Assembly: GCF_943193175.1 (NCBI RefSeq)
Contig: NZ_CALPDF010000001.1
Location: forward strand, 1 to 64,000
DNA from: Neobacillus muris
Lineage (GTDB): Bacteria > Bacillota > Bacilli > Bacillales > Cytobacillaceae
Direction of reading: 5' to 3'
DNA length: 64,000 nt
Part shown: positions 51,736 to 60,090 of the stretch, in pieces
How positions within the stretch are numbered: position 1 is the first letter of the stretch
How the letters are laid out: the number at the start of each line of letters is the position of its first letter
Position numbers and translations under genes: made by a program
Notes under the pieces: generated by a model
What the model was told of the DNA's origin: nothing
Databases searched by the model: none
The model's input: only the letters and a program-made list of their open reading frames with translations

Positions 51736-52282
51736 TCAGGTGTTCTGCTGTAATTTTGCGATTCTTTCCACTAACCATTTATTCATGATTCCCATACCTA
51801 AATAAATCGGAAATGAATAATAAAACTCCCAATTAAGCGGCAGATAAATGTGCATCCATGTAAACAGAGGCTCCGATAGGCATGATGCGCCGAAAGCTAA
51901 AATGACTTGCCCCAATAGGAAATGCTTCCACTTTTTCAAAAATTGATAAACGAACATATAGGTGACCGGCATGATCGTTAAGTCAATCGGGTTGAGACGA
52001 GGCGTGATTGGCAATACCTGAGATTCATAAATCCATAAAACAAAGTAGGAACCAATATCATCCAATAATACGGAATATATAGAGATCAGACTTCCATAAA
52101 AAAAGATTTCAAACATCCGTTTCCGATCCACCAATTTCCACCATAAAATCCATGGGAGAACGGCAAGAATCAACAGGAACCACCAATTAAAAGAAAATAC
52201 AACCTCATTCCACCAATAATTATTTCGAACATCTCTTATCTTTTCACTCAGTTCTATTAATTGGCTTATATCCCCATCCCAT
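51736..52282 (-). pseudogene. CBO0543-type membrane protein with apparent N-terminal frameshift
   Basis: The open part (52173-51736) encodes at least four membrane helices (WILWWKLVDRKRMFEIFFYGS, MPVTYMFVYQFLKKWKHFLL) and ends KLQQNT, typical of the CBO0543 family. Its TTG start has no ribosome binding site. In-frame sequence continues upstream to 52275 (LIELSEKIRDVRNNYWWNEVVFSFNWW) without a usable start. An ATG at 52282 with GGGG upstream is one frame off, and one G too many in the GGGG run (plus strand C at 52272-52275) explains it. So this is an intact gene with a sequencing slip, or a recent pseudogene. Function unknown. Confidence 0.7.
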
Positions 52283-52445
52283 CAACCCCTACTTTTCTCA
52301 TTAGTTGAAATATTACGGGATTCCAATCCAAAAATGAATAACTTTTTTTCAAATTAAATATAACGGACTACCATTTTAATACTAATTGTCTATTGTCCTT
52401 TTTTGATTGGATACTACAAAATAATTATTATCCTAAGAAAATAAA

Positions 52446-52492
52446 AAGGGGACTGTCCCCCACTCCTGTAATGCATTAAAGCAGCGGATTCT
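52446..52492. repeat. REP cluster 5, downstream of the RAYT gene
   Basis: GGGGACTGTCCCCC (from 52448) is followed by ACTCCTGTAATGCATTAAAG and a degraded core CTTCCCC. It lies 21 bases past the RAYT stop codon. Confidence 0.82.
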
Positions 52493-52512
52493 TCCCCTTC
52501 TTATTACTTCGC

Positions 52513-53082
52513 TTAGACAAATAACTCGATTTCTTCTTCTGTACCATATGGCGGTAATCCCAAGACAAACCTTTGGTAGTTCTTTATTTGAGGTTCGGGA
52601 AAGTTGGATAATAGTTTGGCGGTGGTAACATGAGGATCGGAGTTGGAGTTAAATGCCCGGTAACTGCTCCAAGGATAGATTTCTGGGGAGTCGACCATGC
52701 TCGCTTCGACAGGGTTCATATGAATATACCGGCTGCTAACAACGAAATGGTGTAAATCGTCTATTAGCCTTGCACCATATCTGTCCTGGAAGACATGTCC
52801 AACAAGTTCATGGCGTTTATTGAAATAAATGGCATAATGGAAGTTTAACATTTTCATGATTTCTGTCAAGGGATGGTCAACAGTCTCCAAGAGGAGATGC
52901 ACATGATTCGTCATGAGGCAGTAAGAGTGAAGATGGAACAGATAAACACTGCGGACTTCTTCTAACATGTTCAAATAGGTACGAAAATCTTCGTCATCCA
53001 AAAAAATATCAGACTTTCGATTTCCACGGCTTGTTACATGATACATCGCCCCCGGAAACCAAACACGACGCCTTCTAGCCAA
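52513..53082 (-). CDS. REP-associated tyrosine transposase (RAYT, Y1/TnpA-REP family)
   Basis: A 189-residue HUH-type single-strand endonuclease. The N-terminal VWFPGAMYHVTSRGNRKSDI block is characteristic, the metal-binding HUH motif is TNHVHLLLE, and the catalytic Tyr lies in FHYAIYFNKRHELVGHVFQDRY. Such proteins nick and join REP hairpins, and each usually sits between REPs of its own family; here clusters lie 21 bases past its 3' end and about 115 bases past its 5' end. The start is TTG 53082 with GAGGTG at good spacing, giving the usual MARR beginning; GTG 53091 is too close to that site. Confidence 0.92.
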   Translation of the reverse strand: MARRRRVWFPGAMYHVTSRGNRKSDIFLDDEDFRTYLNMLEEVRSVYLFHLHSYCLMTNHVHLLLETVDHPLTEIMKMLNFHYAIYFNKRHELVGHVFQDRYGARLIDDLHHFVVSSRYIHMNPVEASMVDSPEIYPWSSYRAFNSNSDPHVTTAKLLSNFPEPQIKNYQRFVLGLPPYGTEEEIELFV

Positions 53083-53194
53083 GAAAAACACACCTCTTTC
53101 ATAAATTATTTAACTACAATCAACATTATTCAACAGAATAATCCATATTCCTCCCATCCATAGGAAAATATTATTGTTGCGAGTTGTCGTCAGC

Positions 53195-53271
53195 GAGGTA
53201 AAGCGTTAATAAGCTGGGGGACTGTCCCCCGATATAGTAAAGCGTTAGTGCGCTGGGGGACTGTCCCCATT
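53195..53271. repeat. REP cluster 6, upstream of the RAYT gene
   Basis: Two direct units: GTAAAGCGTTAATAAGCTG then GGGGGACTGTCCCCC, and GTAAAGCGTTAGTGCGCTG then GGGGGACTGTCCCC. This is the cleanest view of the repeat unit, about 46 bases long. Between the RAYT gene and the LysR gene's stop codon. Confidence 0.9.
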
Positions 53272-53278
53272 ATGTTGG

Positions 53279-54160
53279 TCACTTGTTCTTGATGAAGTCC
53301 AGGAAGTGGATGACTCCGTTTTTGTAGAAACGTTGGTTTTTTTGGACAAGCCATAGGTTTCGGTTGATATGGATTCCGTTGATTCTGATTTCCCGAAGGA
53401 TTCCTTGTTCGAGTTCTCTGGCTACGGTTAGTCTTGGGAGGATGCTGATTCCCAGTCCTGCTTCTACTGCGCTTTTTATGGCTTGAGTGCTGCCTAATTC
53501 CATGTAGTTTTCGATTTTTTCTAAGATCCCATGGTCTCTTAACATATTTTCGACGATGATCCTCGTTCCGGAGAGCGCCTCACGCAGAATCATTCTTTCG
53601 TTGGCCAGCTCCCCAATCTCGATTTCTTCTTTCCACTCGTGGTCATTTGAACAAACGAGAATCAGTTCGTCCTCCGCAAATTTCCGGACGATAAACTCCG
53701 TATTCTTTTCAAATATTCCTTCCACCAAAGCCAGATCGATGACATCATTCGCTAAATCCTCGATTACTCCCGGTGTATTTTTTATGGTCAGTGACACTTT
53801 TATTTCAGGATGCTGTTTTTTGTAACGCCCCAGCAAACGGGGCAGCAAATATTCTCCAATCGTTAACGAGGCGCCGACATGGAGGTTGGCATGGTACTCC
53901 CCCATCGCCTGCTTAATGACTTCCTTGGAACGATTAAAATCACGTACGATTGTTTTGGCAAAGGGATACAACAGCTTACCAGCCTCAGTTACCCTCATTT
54001 TTCCATCCGTCCGGTCGAACAATAAGGTTCCATAAAAGTTTTCCAATTGATGGATTTGTCTTGTTACAGCAGGCTGGGATACATAGTTTAATCGGGCTGC
54101 TTGGCTTATGCTTCCTTCATCCACAACCAAACAAAACATTTTTAAGCTCTCTAAGTTCAA
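53279..54160 (-). CDS. LysR-family transcriptional regulator
   Basis: A 293-residue regulator with an N-terminal winged helix (NLESLKMFCLVVDEGSISQ, LNYVSQPAVTRQIHQLE) and a periplasmic-binding-like effector domain from about residue 90. It is divergent from the chromate transporter pair, which it probably controls in response to an anion. TTG 54160 is ten bases after AGGAGG; TTG 54166 and GTG 54169 are alternatives closer to the site. Its stop codon is eight bases from a REP. Confidence 0.88.
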   Translation of the reverse strand: MNLESLKMFCLVVDEGSISQAARLNYVSQPAVTRQIHQLENFYGTLLFDRTDGKMRVTEAGKLLYPFAKTIVRDFNRSKEVIKQAMGEYHANLHVGASLTIGEYLLPRLLGRYKKQHPEIKVSLTIKNTPGVIEDLANDVIDLALVEGIFEKNTEFIVRKFAEDELILVCSNDHEWKEEIEIGELANERMILREALSGTRIIVENMLRDHGILEKIENYMELGSTQAIKSAVEAGLGISILPRLTVARELEQGILREIRINGIHINRNLWLVQKNQRFYKNGVIHFLDFIKNK

Positions 54161-54374
54161 TGTCAACACCCCTCCTCATGTACATCCTTTCATGAATATA
54201 GTACCATACAATCGATAGGGGAGGCCTCAAGGATATAAGGTTTTGTTATACCCTATAAGATTGTTGCAATTTACCCCTTCAAGCTTATCTGATAACTTAG
54301 TAGATAGAAAAGGTATTATTGGAACTCTAGATTTTTATGAAAATAACATAACAATGATTGAAAGAAGGAAAAAC

Positions 54375-54998
54375 ATGAGCGGAGAATGGACGAAGTTATG
54401 GCAACTATTTTGGACCTTTTTTAAAATCAGTCCGGTCACCTTTGGCGGGGGTTTTGCAATGATCCCATTAATTGAGAGGGAAATCGTTGAAAAAAGAAAA
54501 TGGCTGGACAATGATGACGTAACCGAGGTGTTTGCCCTATCTCAATCTGTTCCAGGAGCGGTTGCCATTAACTCCGCTTCCTTTATTGGCCACCGTGTTG
54601 GAGGAGTCAGGGGAGCGCTGGCTGCGATGTTTGGTGTATCGCTTCCCACCTTTATTATTGTGCTTGCATTAGGCATTTCATATTTTTTCATTCATGGAAA
54701 TCCGAAGTTGGAAGCAGCCTTTGTCTCCATCAGGATTACGATTGTGGCTATCATTGTTTATGCGGCCATCCAAACAGCCCGAACAGCCATTTTTGACAAA
54801 ACGACCTTCCTGATTATGCTGGCTGGAGTTCTGGTCTTGTTCTTCATCCATCCCGTAGTGGCTATTGCTCTAGGCGCAATCGCTGGGGTGATTTCAATCT
54901 TTTTAAAAAGGAAATTAGGCTATGATGTTCAGTTGAAACATGATAAGGCAAAGGATTCGGCTAATAACCCTGATTATTTTATGGGAGCGGGAATTTAA
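54375..54998 (+). CDS. Chromate transporter ChrA, N-terminal-type subunit
   Basis: A 207-residue short-chain CHR protein with about six helices. The CHR signature FGGGFAMIPLIEREIVEKRKWL and SQSVPGAVAINSASFIGHRVGG are clear. Short CHR proteins work as pairs with opposite membrane orientation; the second is next, 15 bases on. In Bacillus subtilis the similar ywrB-ywrA pair exports chromate. ATG 54375 follows AAGAAGGAA; the frame extends upstream without a binding site. Confidence 0.9.
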   Translation: MSGEWTKLWQLFWTFFKISPVTFGGGFAMIPLIEREIVEKRKWLDNDDVTEVFALSQSVPGAVAINSASFIGHRVGGVRGALAAMFGVSLPTFIIVLALGISYFFIHGNPKLEAAFVSIRITIVAIIVYAAIQTARTAIFDKTTFLIMLAGVLVLFFIHPVVAIALGAIAGVISIFLKRKLGYDVQLKHDKAKDSANNPDYFMGAGI

Positions 54999-55013
54999 AA
55001 CGGAGGACTTCAA

Positions 55014-55556
55014 ATGGTACTGTGGGAACTGTTTCATACATTTTTTATGTTAGGATTTGTCTCATTTGGCGGGGGATATGCGATGATACCGCTTATTGAA
55101 ACGGCTGCCACGAAATATGGCTGGATGACAACAGAACAGTTGACAAATATGGTTGCCATCGCCGGGATGTCGCCAGGGCCTATTGCGGCCAACAGTGCCA
55201 TTCTGGTTGGCTATTCCGCAGCAGGGGTTGCGGGCGCCCTTACGTCCGCCGTTGCTATTTTGCTTCCTGCTATCCTTCTAGTCATCTTAGTGGCTTCTTT
55301 TTTTATGAAGTTGCATCATCACCCAATAGTAGAAGCTATGTTTTACGGATTAAAACCGCTTGTTACTAGTTTAATTATTTTTGCTGCCATAAAATTTGCC
55401 CAATCCAATGGCTTAGCAAACTTTGATTTCACGTTCCATTCCATCAGTTTGCTTCTGATCTTTGGTCTATCGTTATTTGCTTTAATGAAGCTTCGGTGGA
55501 ACCCTGTTTATGTCATCATTATCTCAGGTTTAGTGGGCATTGCCCTATATTCTTAA
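55014..55556 (+). CDS. Chromate transporter ChrA, C-terminal-type subunit
   Basis: A 180-residue partner of the preceding protein, again with FGGGYAMIPLIETAATKYGWM near the start and GMSPGPIAANSAILVGY after it. About five to six helices. GGAGG lies seven bases before the ATG. The two genes form an operon behind the divergent LysR regulator. Confidence 0.9.
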   Translation: MVLWELFHTFFMLGFVSFGGGYAMIPLIETAATKYGWMTTEQLTNMVAIAGMSPGPIAANSAILVGYSAAGVAGALTSAVAILLPAILLVILVASFFMKLHHHPIVEAMFYGLKPLVTSLIIFAAIKFAQSNGLANFDFTFHSISLLLIFGLSLFALMKLRWNPVYVIIISGLVGIALYS

Positions 55557-55608
55557 AATCTTCGAGAATATACTAGTGTGAAGCTGACTAAATGCTGGAG
55601 GGAACAGA

Positions 55609-55764
55609 ATGGCTATTCTCAATTTGTTTCACAATAAATGTGAAATATGCAAGCGGAAGCTCAAACCGCTTAGAAAATACGTTAACGACAAAGGAAAAAC
55701 AATAAAAGTGTGCATCCCCTGTTCAGAATACGCTGAACGCAGAGCCTATCGGCTGGAAAGATAG
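55609..55764 (+). CDS. Small zinc-ribbon protein, 51 aa
   Basis: Two CxxC pairs, NKCEICKRKL and VCIPCSEYAERRAY, separated by a basic loop make a treble-clef or zinc-ribbon mini-protein. Start ATG 55609 is preceded by GGAGGG. The REP cluster at 55764 begins on its stop codon. Family unrecognised; a nucleic-acid or ribosome-associated role would be a guess. Confidence 0.75.
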   Translation: MAILNLFHNKCEICKRKLKPLRKYVNDKGKTIKVCIPCSEYAERRAYRLER

Positions 55765-55806
55765 GGGGACTGTCCCCCACTTGGGTAAAGCGTTAATGTG
55801 CGGGCG
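55764..55806. repeat. REP cluster 7 (single unit)
   Basis: GGGGGACTGTCCCCC, then ACTTGGGTAAAGCGTTAATG. The core abuts the stop codon of the zinc-ribbon gene. Confidence 0.85.
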
Positions 55807-55881
55807 TAAATTGAGGCAATGGAGTAATTCCACTGCCAGATACACATTGGACTAATGGGGGAGCACACCCTTTTGGTTCGG

Positions 55882-56052
55882 TTAATCTTGAAGGATCGTT
55901 ATTTCATTTTCGGCTTCTACCATCCGGCCAAACCGATATCCTTCAATCAGGACATTCCGCTCATGGTCAGTCAGCGGGCGGTCCCATTTTTGTTCCAAAT
56001 ATAATATCACTTCATTATAGAATGGCTGGGCATATTCAAAAGGCTGTCTCAT
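55882..56052 (-). CDS. Small hypothetical protein, 56 aa
   Basis: The frame extends to 56193, but AAGGAGG lies nine bases before the ATG at 56052, which I take as the start. The product (MRQPFEYAQPFYNEVILYL, then WDRPLTDHERNVLIEGYRFG) is soluble and helical. No family recognised. Confidence 0.65.
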   Translation of the reverse strand: MRQPFEYAQPFYNEVILYLEQKWDRPLTDHERNVLIEGYRFGRMVEAENEITILQD

Positions 56053-56193
56053 TAATAAAAACCTCCTTCTCATCCAATATCCCCAATTATCTCCTGCTAA
56101 ACTAACTTTATACTTCCCTATAAAAACAATATGCAAAACGCTTTCAATGCGTGACTGGGCATACCTTGCAAAATGATAGGAGCTTCCCTGCAC

Positions 56194-56285
56194 TTCAGTA
56201 AAGCATTAACGCGCCGGGGGCCTGTCCCCCAGCTGAGTAAAGCGTTAGCGCAGCAGGGGACTGTCCCTTGACAGTCCCCTGCTGC
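56194..56285. repeat. REP cluster 8 (three cores, perfect hairpin at right end)
   Basis: AGTAAAGCATTAACGCGCC leads to a variant core GGGGGCCTGTCCCCC. A second unit, AGTAAAGCGTTAGCGCAGC, leads to GGGGACTGTC, which pairs at once with an inverted core: CAGCAGGGGACTGTC and GACAGTCCCCTGCTG with a 4-base loop (56251-56284). The hairpin lies five bases past the fxsA stop codon. Confidence 0.88.
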
Positions 56286-56289
56286 TTGA

Positions 56290-56676
56290 TTATTTGATTA
56301 TTTTAATATTGCCGCGATGCATTCTGTTCTTTAGCATCTTCAGTATGGATCGCTTAAAATATCTTCTCGTTGGAGGAAACAGCATGAGAAATCCAGTGAT
56401 ATCGGTTATAAAACCTGGCGTTAGCAAAAGAGTGCCGCCAATTAGAACACATATGCCATCGAGAACGGCATCACCAGGTATCTGTCCATTCTGCAGCTGA
56501 TTCTGGACGGTTTGAAGTGTCTGGAGCCCTTCTTTTTTAGCCAGATACGCCCCGAGAACACCTGTTAAAATGATCAGCATGATAGTGAGCCACACGCCGA
56601 TTATTTTGCCGGAAACCAGTAACAAGCCTATTTCTGCCGCGGGTATCACTATGATGAAGAAAAATAAATTGCGCAT
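56290..56676 (-). CDS. fxsA: FxsA-family membrane protein
   Basis: A 128-residue protein with two to three membrane helices and the FxsA core: EIGLLLVSGKIIGVWLTI, GAYLAKKEGLQTL and LTPGFITDITGFLMLFP. FxsA of Escherichia coli reduces F-plasmid exclusion of phage T7; the general role is unknown. ATG 56676 follows AAAGGAG. Its 3' end lies at REP cluster 8. Confidence 0.9.
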   Translation of the reverse strand: MRNLFFFIIVIPAAEIGLLLVSGKIIGVWLTIMLIILTGVLGAYLAKKEGLQTLQTVQNQLQNGQIPGDAVLDGICVLIGGTLLLTPGFITDITGFLMLFPPTRRYFKRSILKMLKNRMHRGNIKIIK

Positions 56677-56765
56677 CGATAATCTCCTTTAGTTGGCTAA
56701 CTTGTTTGTTATCCCCTAAACTAATTCAGCGGGCCGCTTTTTTCATAATCGCCCTAATATTAGGA

Positions 56766-58058
56766 TCACTTTTCCATAACATTATCCGGATCTACTAAAT
56801 TGGCAAATGACCAAGTCGCTCCCTTATCTATGGAAATGTACTTCGCCATAACCTGGCCTCCTTGGTAGTCTCCATTTGGCCCTTGATTGACGAGCAGCGT
56901 TCCTTGAGAACCATCAAAGGCAGGCATCTCAGCCTCAACAAAAATGCCTTTATATTCAGCCGGTATGGGGATTTCCACTTCTGCCCATGTTTTTCCGCCA
57001 TCGGCCGTCCGGTACAAGGAAGGGCGTGGAGGCTGATCCATCACATTGAGAGCGCCAAAGGATACAAACCCGAGCTGTTCATTGACAAAACCACCATCAG
57101 TGATCAATCTTTGCTCCTCCACTCGGCCTGCCTCAAACCAGCTTTTTCCTCCATCATTTGTCCGAAAAATCGCATTCGCTTCCCAGCTCATCGTTTTATC
57201 GCCCGTTAAAATCAAATAGCCATTCTGATCTGATGTAAAGCCGAGCAGCCGCATGCGGATTCCCGGCAAAGTACTTGGTACCGGCACTTCACTCCAATTT
57301 TCCCCTTTATCGGTGGAGAGAAGAATTCGAACATTTTCATTGTTGCCAATGACAAACGCCGTTCTTTCTGGAGAGATGACATAGCTTCCTTCCATCAGTT
57401 CCTGTTTGGAACCATTGTAGGAGCCTTCAAAAAATGGATTGATAGGGACGGGAACAGTGCTCCAATGCTTTCCATTATCATAGGTAACCCTTAATTTTTC
57501 ATTAACAATTTCGTAGCGATTATCGGGATCAGGAAGTTTAATGCCTGCCTGTTTTTGATACGTATCCTTCACCGGCTTTAGATCTGCAATTGCCTGTGAT
57601 GTCTCTTCGATTCTTACTAAGGTATAGGCTTTCTTTCCGGTTTTCTTGATTCGAAGTGTCCAATGGACGTCTTTAGCTGTACCATCTTTTTCTACTTTTC
57701 CCCATTGACGATGTGCCGACCATTTTCCTGTTTCCAGCTTAGCATCAAAAGTGATGTCTGCAGCAAATTGCTCCTCGTCCCCAGCGAGCAGCTGAATCTT
57801 ATGAAAATCGACATTAGAAATCCTTTTCCAAGAACTTGTGGCAGTCTGTTGATACTGCTGTAAATACTGAGACCAGAGATCCCGGCCAATATCTTCAAGT
57901 TCCATATCCTCCGCTTTCTCAGTAACCGTTAGCGGCAAGGACTTATTTAAATCTTCCTTATAAAACTTCGAATAATACAGCGCAGCCCCTGCTAAAATTA
58001 GGAGGACCAGCACAATAAACCCAAACACCAATTTCCGCTTCCCGGCATCCACCATCAT
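56766..58058 (-). CDS. Membrane-anchored BNR/Asp-box beta-propeller protein
   Basis: A 430-residue protein with one N-terminal membrane helix (residues about 10-30), an alpha/beta region to about 190, and then a propeller-like domain with four Asp-boxes: STDKGENWSE, RTNDGGKSWFE, RTADGGKTWAE and SIDKGATWS. Asp-box repeats occur in sialidases and in YCF48/Hcf136-like assembly factors; no catalytic sialidase residues are evident. ATG 58058 or the adjoining ATG 58055 follows GGGAGA. Function unknown. Confidence 0.78.
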   Translation of the reverse strand: MMVDAGKRKLVFGFIVLVLLILAGAALYYSKFYKEDLNKSLPLTVTEKAEDMELEDIGRDLWSQYLQQYQQTATSSWKRISNVDFHKIQLLAGDEEQFAADITFDAKLETGKWSAHRQWGKVEKDGTAKDVHWTLRIKKTGKKAYTLVRIEETSQAIADLKPVKDTYQKQAGIKLPDPDNRYEIVNEKLRVTYDNGKHWSTVPVPINPFFEGSYNGSKQELMEGSYVISPERTAFVIGNNENVRILLSTDKGENWSEVPVPSTLPGIRMRLLGFTSDQNGYLILTGDKTMSWEANAIFRTNDGGKSWFEAGRVEEQRLITDGGFVNEQLGFVSFGALNVMDQPPRPSLYRTADGGKTWAEVEIPIPAEYKGIFVEAEMPAFDGSQGTLLVNQGPNGDYQGGQVMAKYISIDKGATWSFANLVDPDNVMEK

Positions 58059-58085
58059 TTAACAATCTCCCATTAATCTTCTAAA

Positions 58086-58180
58086 TTAGGGGACTGTCCC
58101 TCACTTAGATAATGCGTTAATGTGGCGGGGGCCTGTCCCCCGATCAGGTAACGCGTTAATCCACTGGGGGACTGTCCCCT
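58086..58180. repeat. REP cluster 9 (three cores)
   Basis: Three direct cores, GGGGACTGTCCCT, GGGGGCCTGTCCCCC and GGGGGACTGTCCCC, are separated by AATGCGTTAATGTGGC and GTAACGCGTTAATCCACT. Between the PFL gene stop codon and the propeller gene start. Confidence 0.88.
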
Positions 58181-58188
58181 TTCCAGTT

Positions 58189-59550
58189 TTAATTGATTAA
58201 GGCCTGGAGCGGGGCAGGGATGCGGCCGCCGCGGTTGATCATTTTTTCTGGGCTGTAAGGGTTGACGCCGATGACGGGTGCCCTTCCTAGGAGACCGCCG
58301 AATTCGATCATGTCGCCTTCCTTGCTGCCGGGGACAGGGATTACCCGAACGGCTGTTGTCTTTTTGTTGATCATTCCGATTGCTGCTTCATCGGCAATCA
58401 TTCCGGAAAGTGCCGCTGGTGTTACATCGCCGCTTACAGCGATCATATCAAGACCGACCGAGCAGACACATGTCATCGCTTCCAGCTTCGATAAGGTCAG
58501 GGCCCCATCCACAATACCCCGGATCATGCCGTTGTCCTCACTGACCGGAATAAATGCTCCGCTCAATCCGCCCACATACGAGCTCGCCATGGCACCGCCT
58601 TTTTTCACAGCATCATTCATAAGCGCAAGAGCCGCAATCGTCCCGTGGGTACCAACCCGCTCTAATCCGATTTCCTCCAGTATCTCTGCGACACTGTCAT
58701 TCAACGCATTGGTTGGAGCCAAAGACAAGTCCATGATTCCAAACGGAACGCCAAGGCGTTTCGCCACCTCACGGCCAATGAACTCACCAGCCCGCGTAAT
58801 TTTAAAGACGGTTTTTTTAATAATATCGGAAACCTCGCCCAAGTCCACATTAGGATGGCGCTTGAGGGCATTCAAGACCACGCCAGGTCCGCTGACACCT
58901 ACATTTATGACCGCTTCCCCTTCGCCGGCCCCATGGAACGCACCTGCCATAAATGGGTTGTCCTCAACAGGGTTACAAAAAACCACCAGCTTGGCACAAG
59001 CAATCCCATTCTGCTCCCGAGTCCGTTCCGCCGCATCTTTGATAATAAAACCAAGCTGTCTGACCGCATCCATATTGATGCCTGTCCGGGTGGTCCCAAC
59101 CGAAACAGAAGCACACACCCGCTCAGTCACACTCAACGCTTCAGGGAGCGCCTTAAGCAGGGTCTCGTCCCCTTTTGACATGCCTTTATGAACCAGAGCA
59201 GAGAAGCCGCCAATAAAGTCAACACCCAGTTCCTTAGCAGTCCTGTCAAGGGTCTTTGCTAATTCCACTGTTTGCTCCACAGTCGCATTTCCAAGGATTT
59301 CGGCAATCGGTGTGATCGAAATCCGCTTGTTGATAATCGGGACCCCAAATTCTTTTTCCGTTTGTTCAGCGGTAGCTTTTAAATTTTTCGCATAGCTCAT
59401 GATTTTCTCAAAGACACGCTGATTCATTTTTTCAAAATCAGAATCGGCACAGTCAAGCAGGCTGATGCCCATCGTTACCGTACGAATGTCCAGATTTTCC
59501 ATTTGGACCATTCGAATTGTTTGCAGTATTTCATCCATTCCAATATTCAT
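58189..59550 (-). CDS. PFL-family protein (DUF711/UPF0210)
   Basis: A 453-residue protein of the UPF0210 family. Landmarks: [15 protein letters not shown]-like beginning ([14 protein letters not shown]), [47 protein letters not shown], and the C-terminal [14 protein letters not shown]. The structural relation to pyruvate formate-lyase-like folds gave the PFL name, but no activity is established. It follows the ACT-domain gene, and both sit behind a glycine riboswitch, which links it to glycine or one-carbon metabolism. ATG 59550 gives the usual family length; the frame starts slightly earlier. Confidence 0.93.
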   Translation of the reverse strand: MNIGMDEILQTIRMVQMENLDIRTVTMGISLLDCADSDFEKMNQRVFEKIMSYAKNLKATAEQTEKEFGVPIINKRISITPIAEILGNATVEQTVELAKTLDRTAKELGVDFIGGFSALVHKGMSKGDETLLKALPEALSVTERVCASVSVGTTRTGINMDAVRQLGFIIKDAAERTREQNGIACAKLVVFCNPVEDNPFMAGAFHGAGEGEAVINVGVSGPGVVLNALKRHPNVDLGEVSDIIKKTVFKITRAGEFIGREVAKRLGVPFGIMDLSLAPTNALNDSVAEILEEIGLERVGTHGTIAALALMNDAVKKGGAMASSYVGGLSGAFIPVSEDNGMIRGIVDGALTLSKLEAMTCVCSVGLDMIAVSGDVTPAALSGMIADEAAIGMINKKTTAVRVIPVPGSKEGDMIEFGGLLGRAPVIGVNPYSPEKMINRGGRIPAPLQALIN

Positions 59551-59567
59551 TTTTTCCCACACACTCC

Positions 59568-59843
59568 TCAAATTCTGTGCATCGCCTGAAAAATTTCCTC
59601 TAACTGGATATGAATTTTTAAATCCAGCTCTGCACCGACATGATTCAATTCGTCCTGCAATTTATTTAGATCATCAGTTTGAGAGACATCGACTATCATC
59701 ATCATCGTAAAAAAGTCCTGTAAAATCGTTTGGCTGATATCCAAAATGTTCATCTTATTTTCTGCCAAAACGGTTGTTACCCTGGCAATGATGCCTACTT
59801 TATCTTTCCCAATTACACTTACAACTGCACGTCTGCTTGCCAT
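59568..59843 (-). CDS. ACT-domain protein (UPF0237)
   Basis: A 91-residue single ACT domain: [20 protein letters not shown], the glycine-containing ligand loop, then [21 protein letters not shown]. It resembles GcvR-type and UPF0237 sensors of amino acids. ATG 59843 follows GAGGTGG. The PFL gene starts 17 bases after its stop. The pair ACT-PFL is conserved in Firmicutes. A sensor or subunit for the PFL partner is inferred. Confidence 0.92.
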   Translation of the reverse strand: MASRRAVVSVIGKDKVGIIARVTTVLAENKMNILDISQTILQDFFTMMMIVDVSQTDDLNKLQDELNHVGAELDLKIHIQLEEIFQAMHRI

Positions 59844-59867
59844 TGCTTCCACCTCGTCTTAAAAAAT

Positions 59868-60018
59868 AAAAAAAGATTGGGCTCTTGCTCCAATCTCAGG
59901 GAAAAAACGCATGCAGCAACCTTGCTGCACCACATTTCTTCTGTCCTTTTGCCTGAGATTATGAATCCTTCGGCGCCGCACAAACCTATGCGGTCTCTCC
60001 AGAAGCTGCTCCAGCTAT
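59868..60018 (-). promoter_or_regulatory. Glycine riboswitch with terminator, leader of ACT-PFL operon
   Basis: On the minus strand the gcvT aptamer landmarks run in order: GGAGAGACC (about 60000), GCGCCGAAGG (about 59972), and AATCTCAGGCAAAAGGACAG (59960-59941). This is a single aptamer. A hairpin GCAGCAA/TTGCTGC followed by TGCGTTTTTT comes next, then GATTGG/CCAATC with a T tail (59868-59895) as terminator. CCTGAGATT just before that terminator (59892-59900) is complementary to the aptamer's AATCTCAGG, giving an obvious alternative pairing. Confidence 0.88.
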
Positions 60019-60061
60019 AGTATGATCCATAGCATTCATCGCGCTTTATCGAATTAAACCA

Positions 60062-60090
60062 ATAGTAGCAATTTATTGAGTCTCAGTCAA
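60062..60090 (-). promoter_or_regulatory. SigA promoter of the riboswitch-ACT-PFL operon
   Basis: TTGACT (60085-60090) and TACTAT (60062-60067) on the minus strand are separated by exactly 17 bases. Initiation near 60055 would give a leader of about 210 bases containing the glycine riboswitch. Confidence 0.75.

Noticed and set aside
48154-58180. CRISPR array
   Set aside because: The repeats recur at intervals of kilobases or as pairs, are palindromic with conserved spacers, and no cas gene is present; they are REP elements.
58262-59191. 309-codon plus-strand frame opposite the PFL gene
   Set aside because: Antisense shadow of a strongly conserved gene; Ser/Pro/Thr-rich translation with no family likeness.
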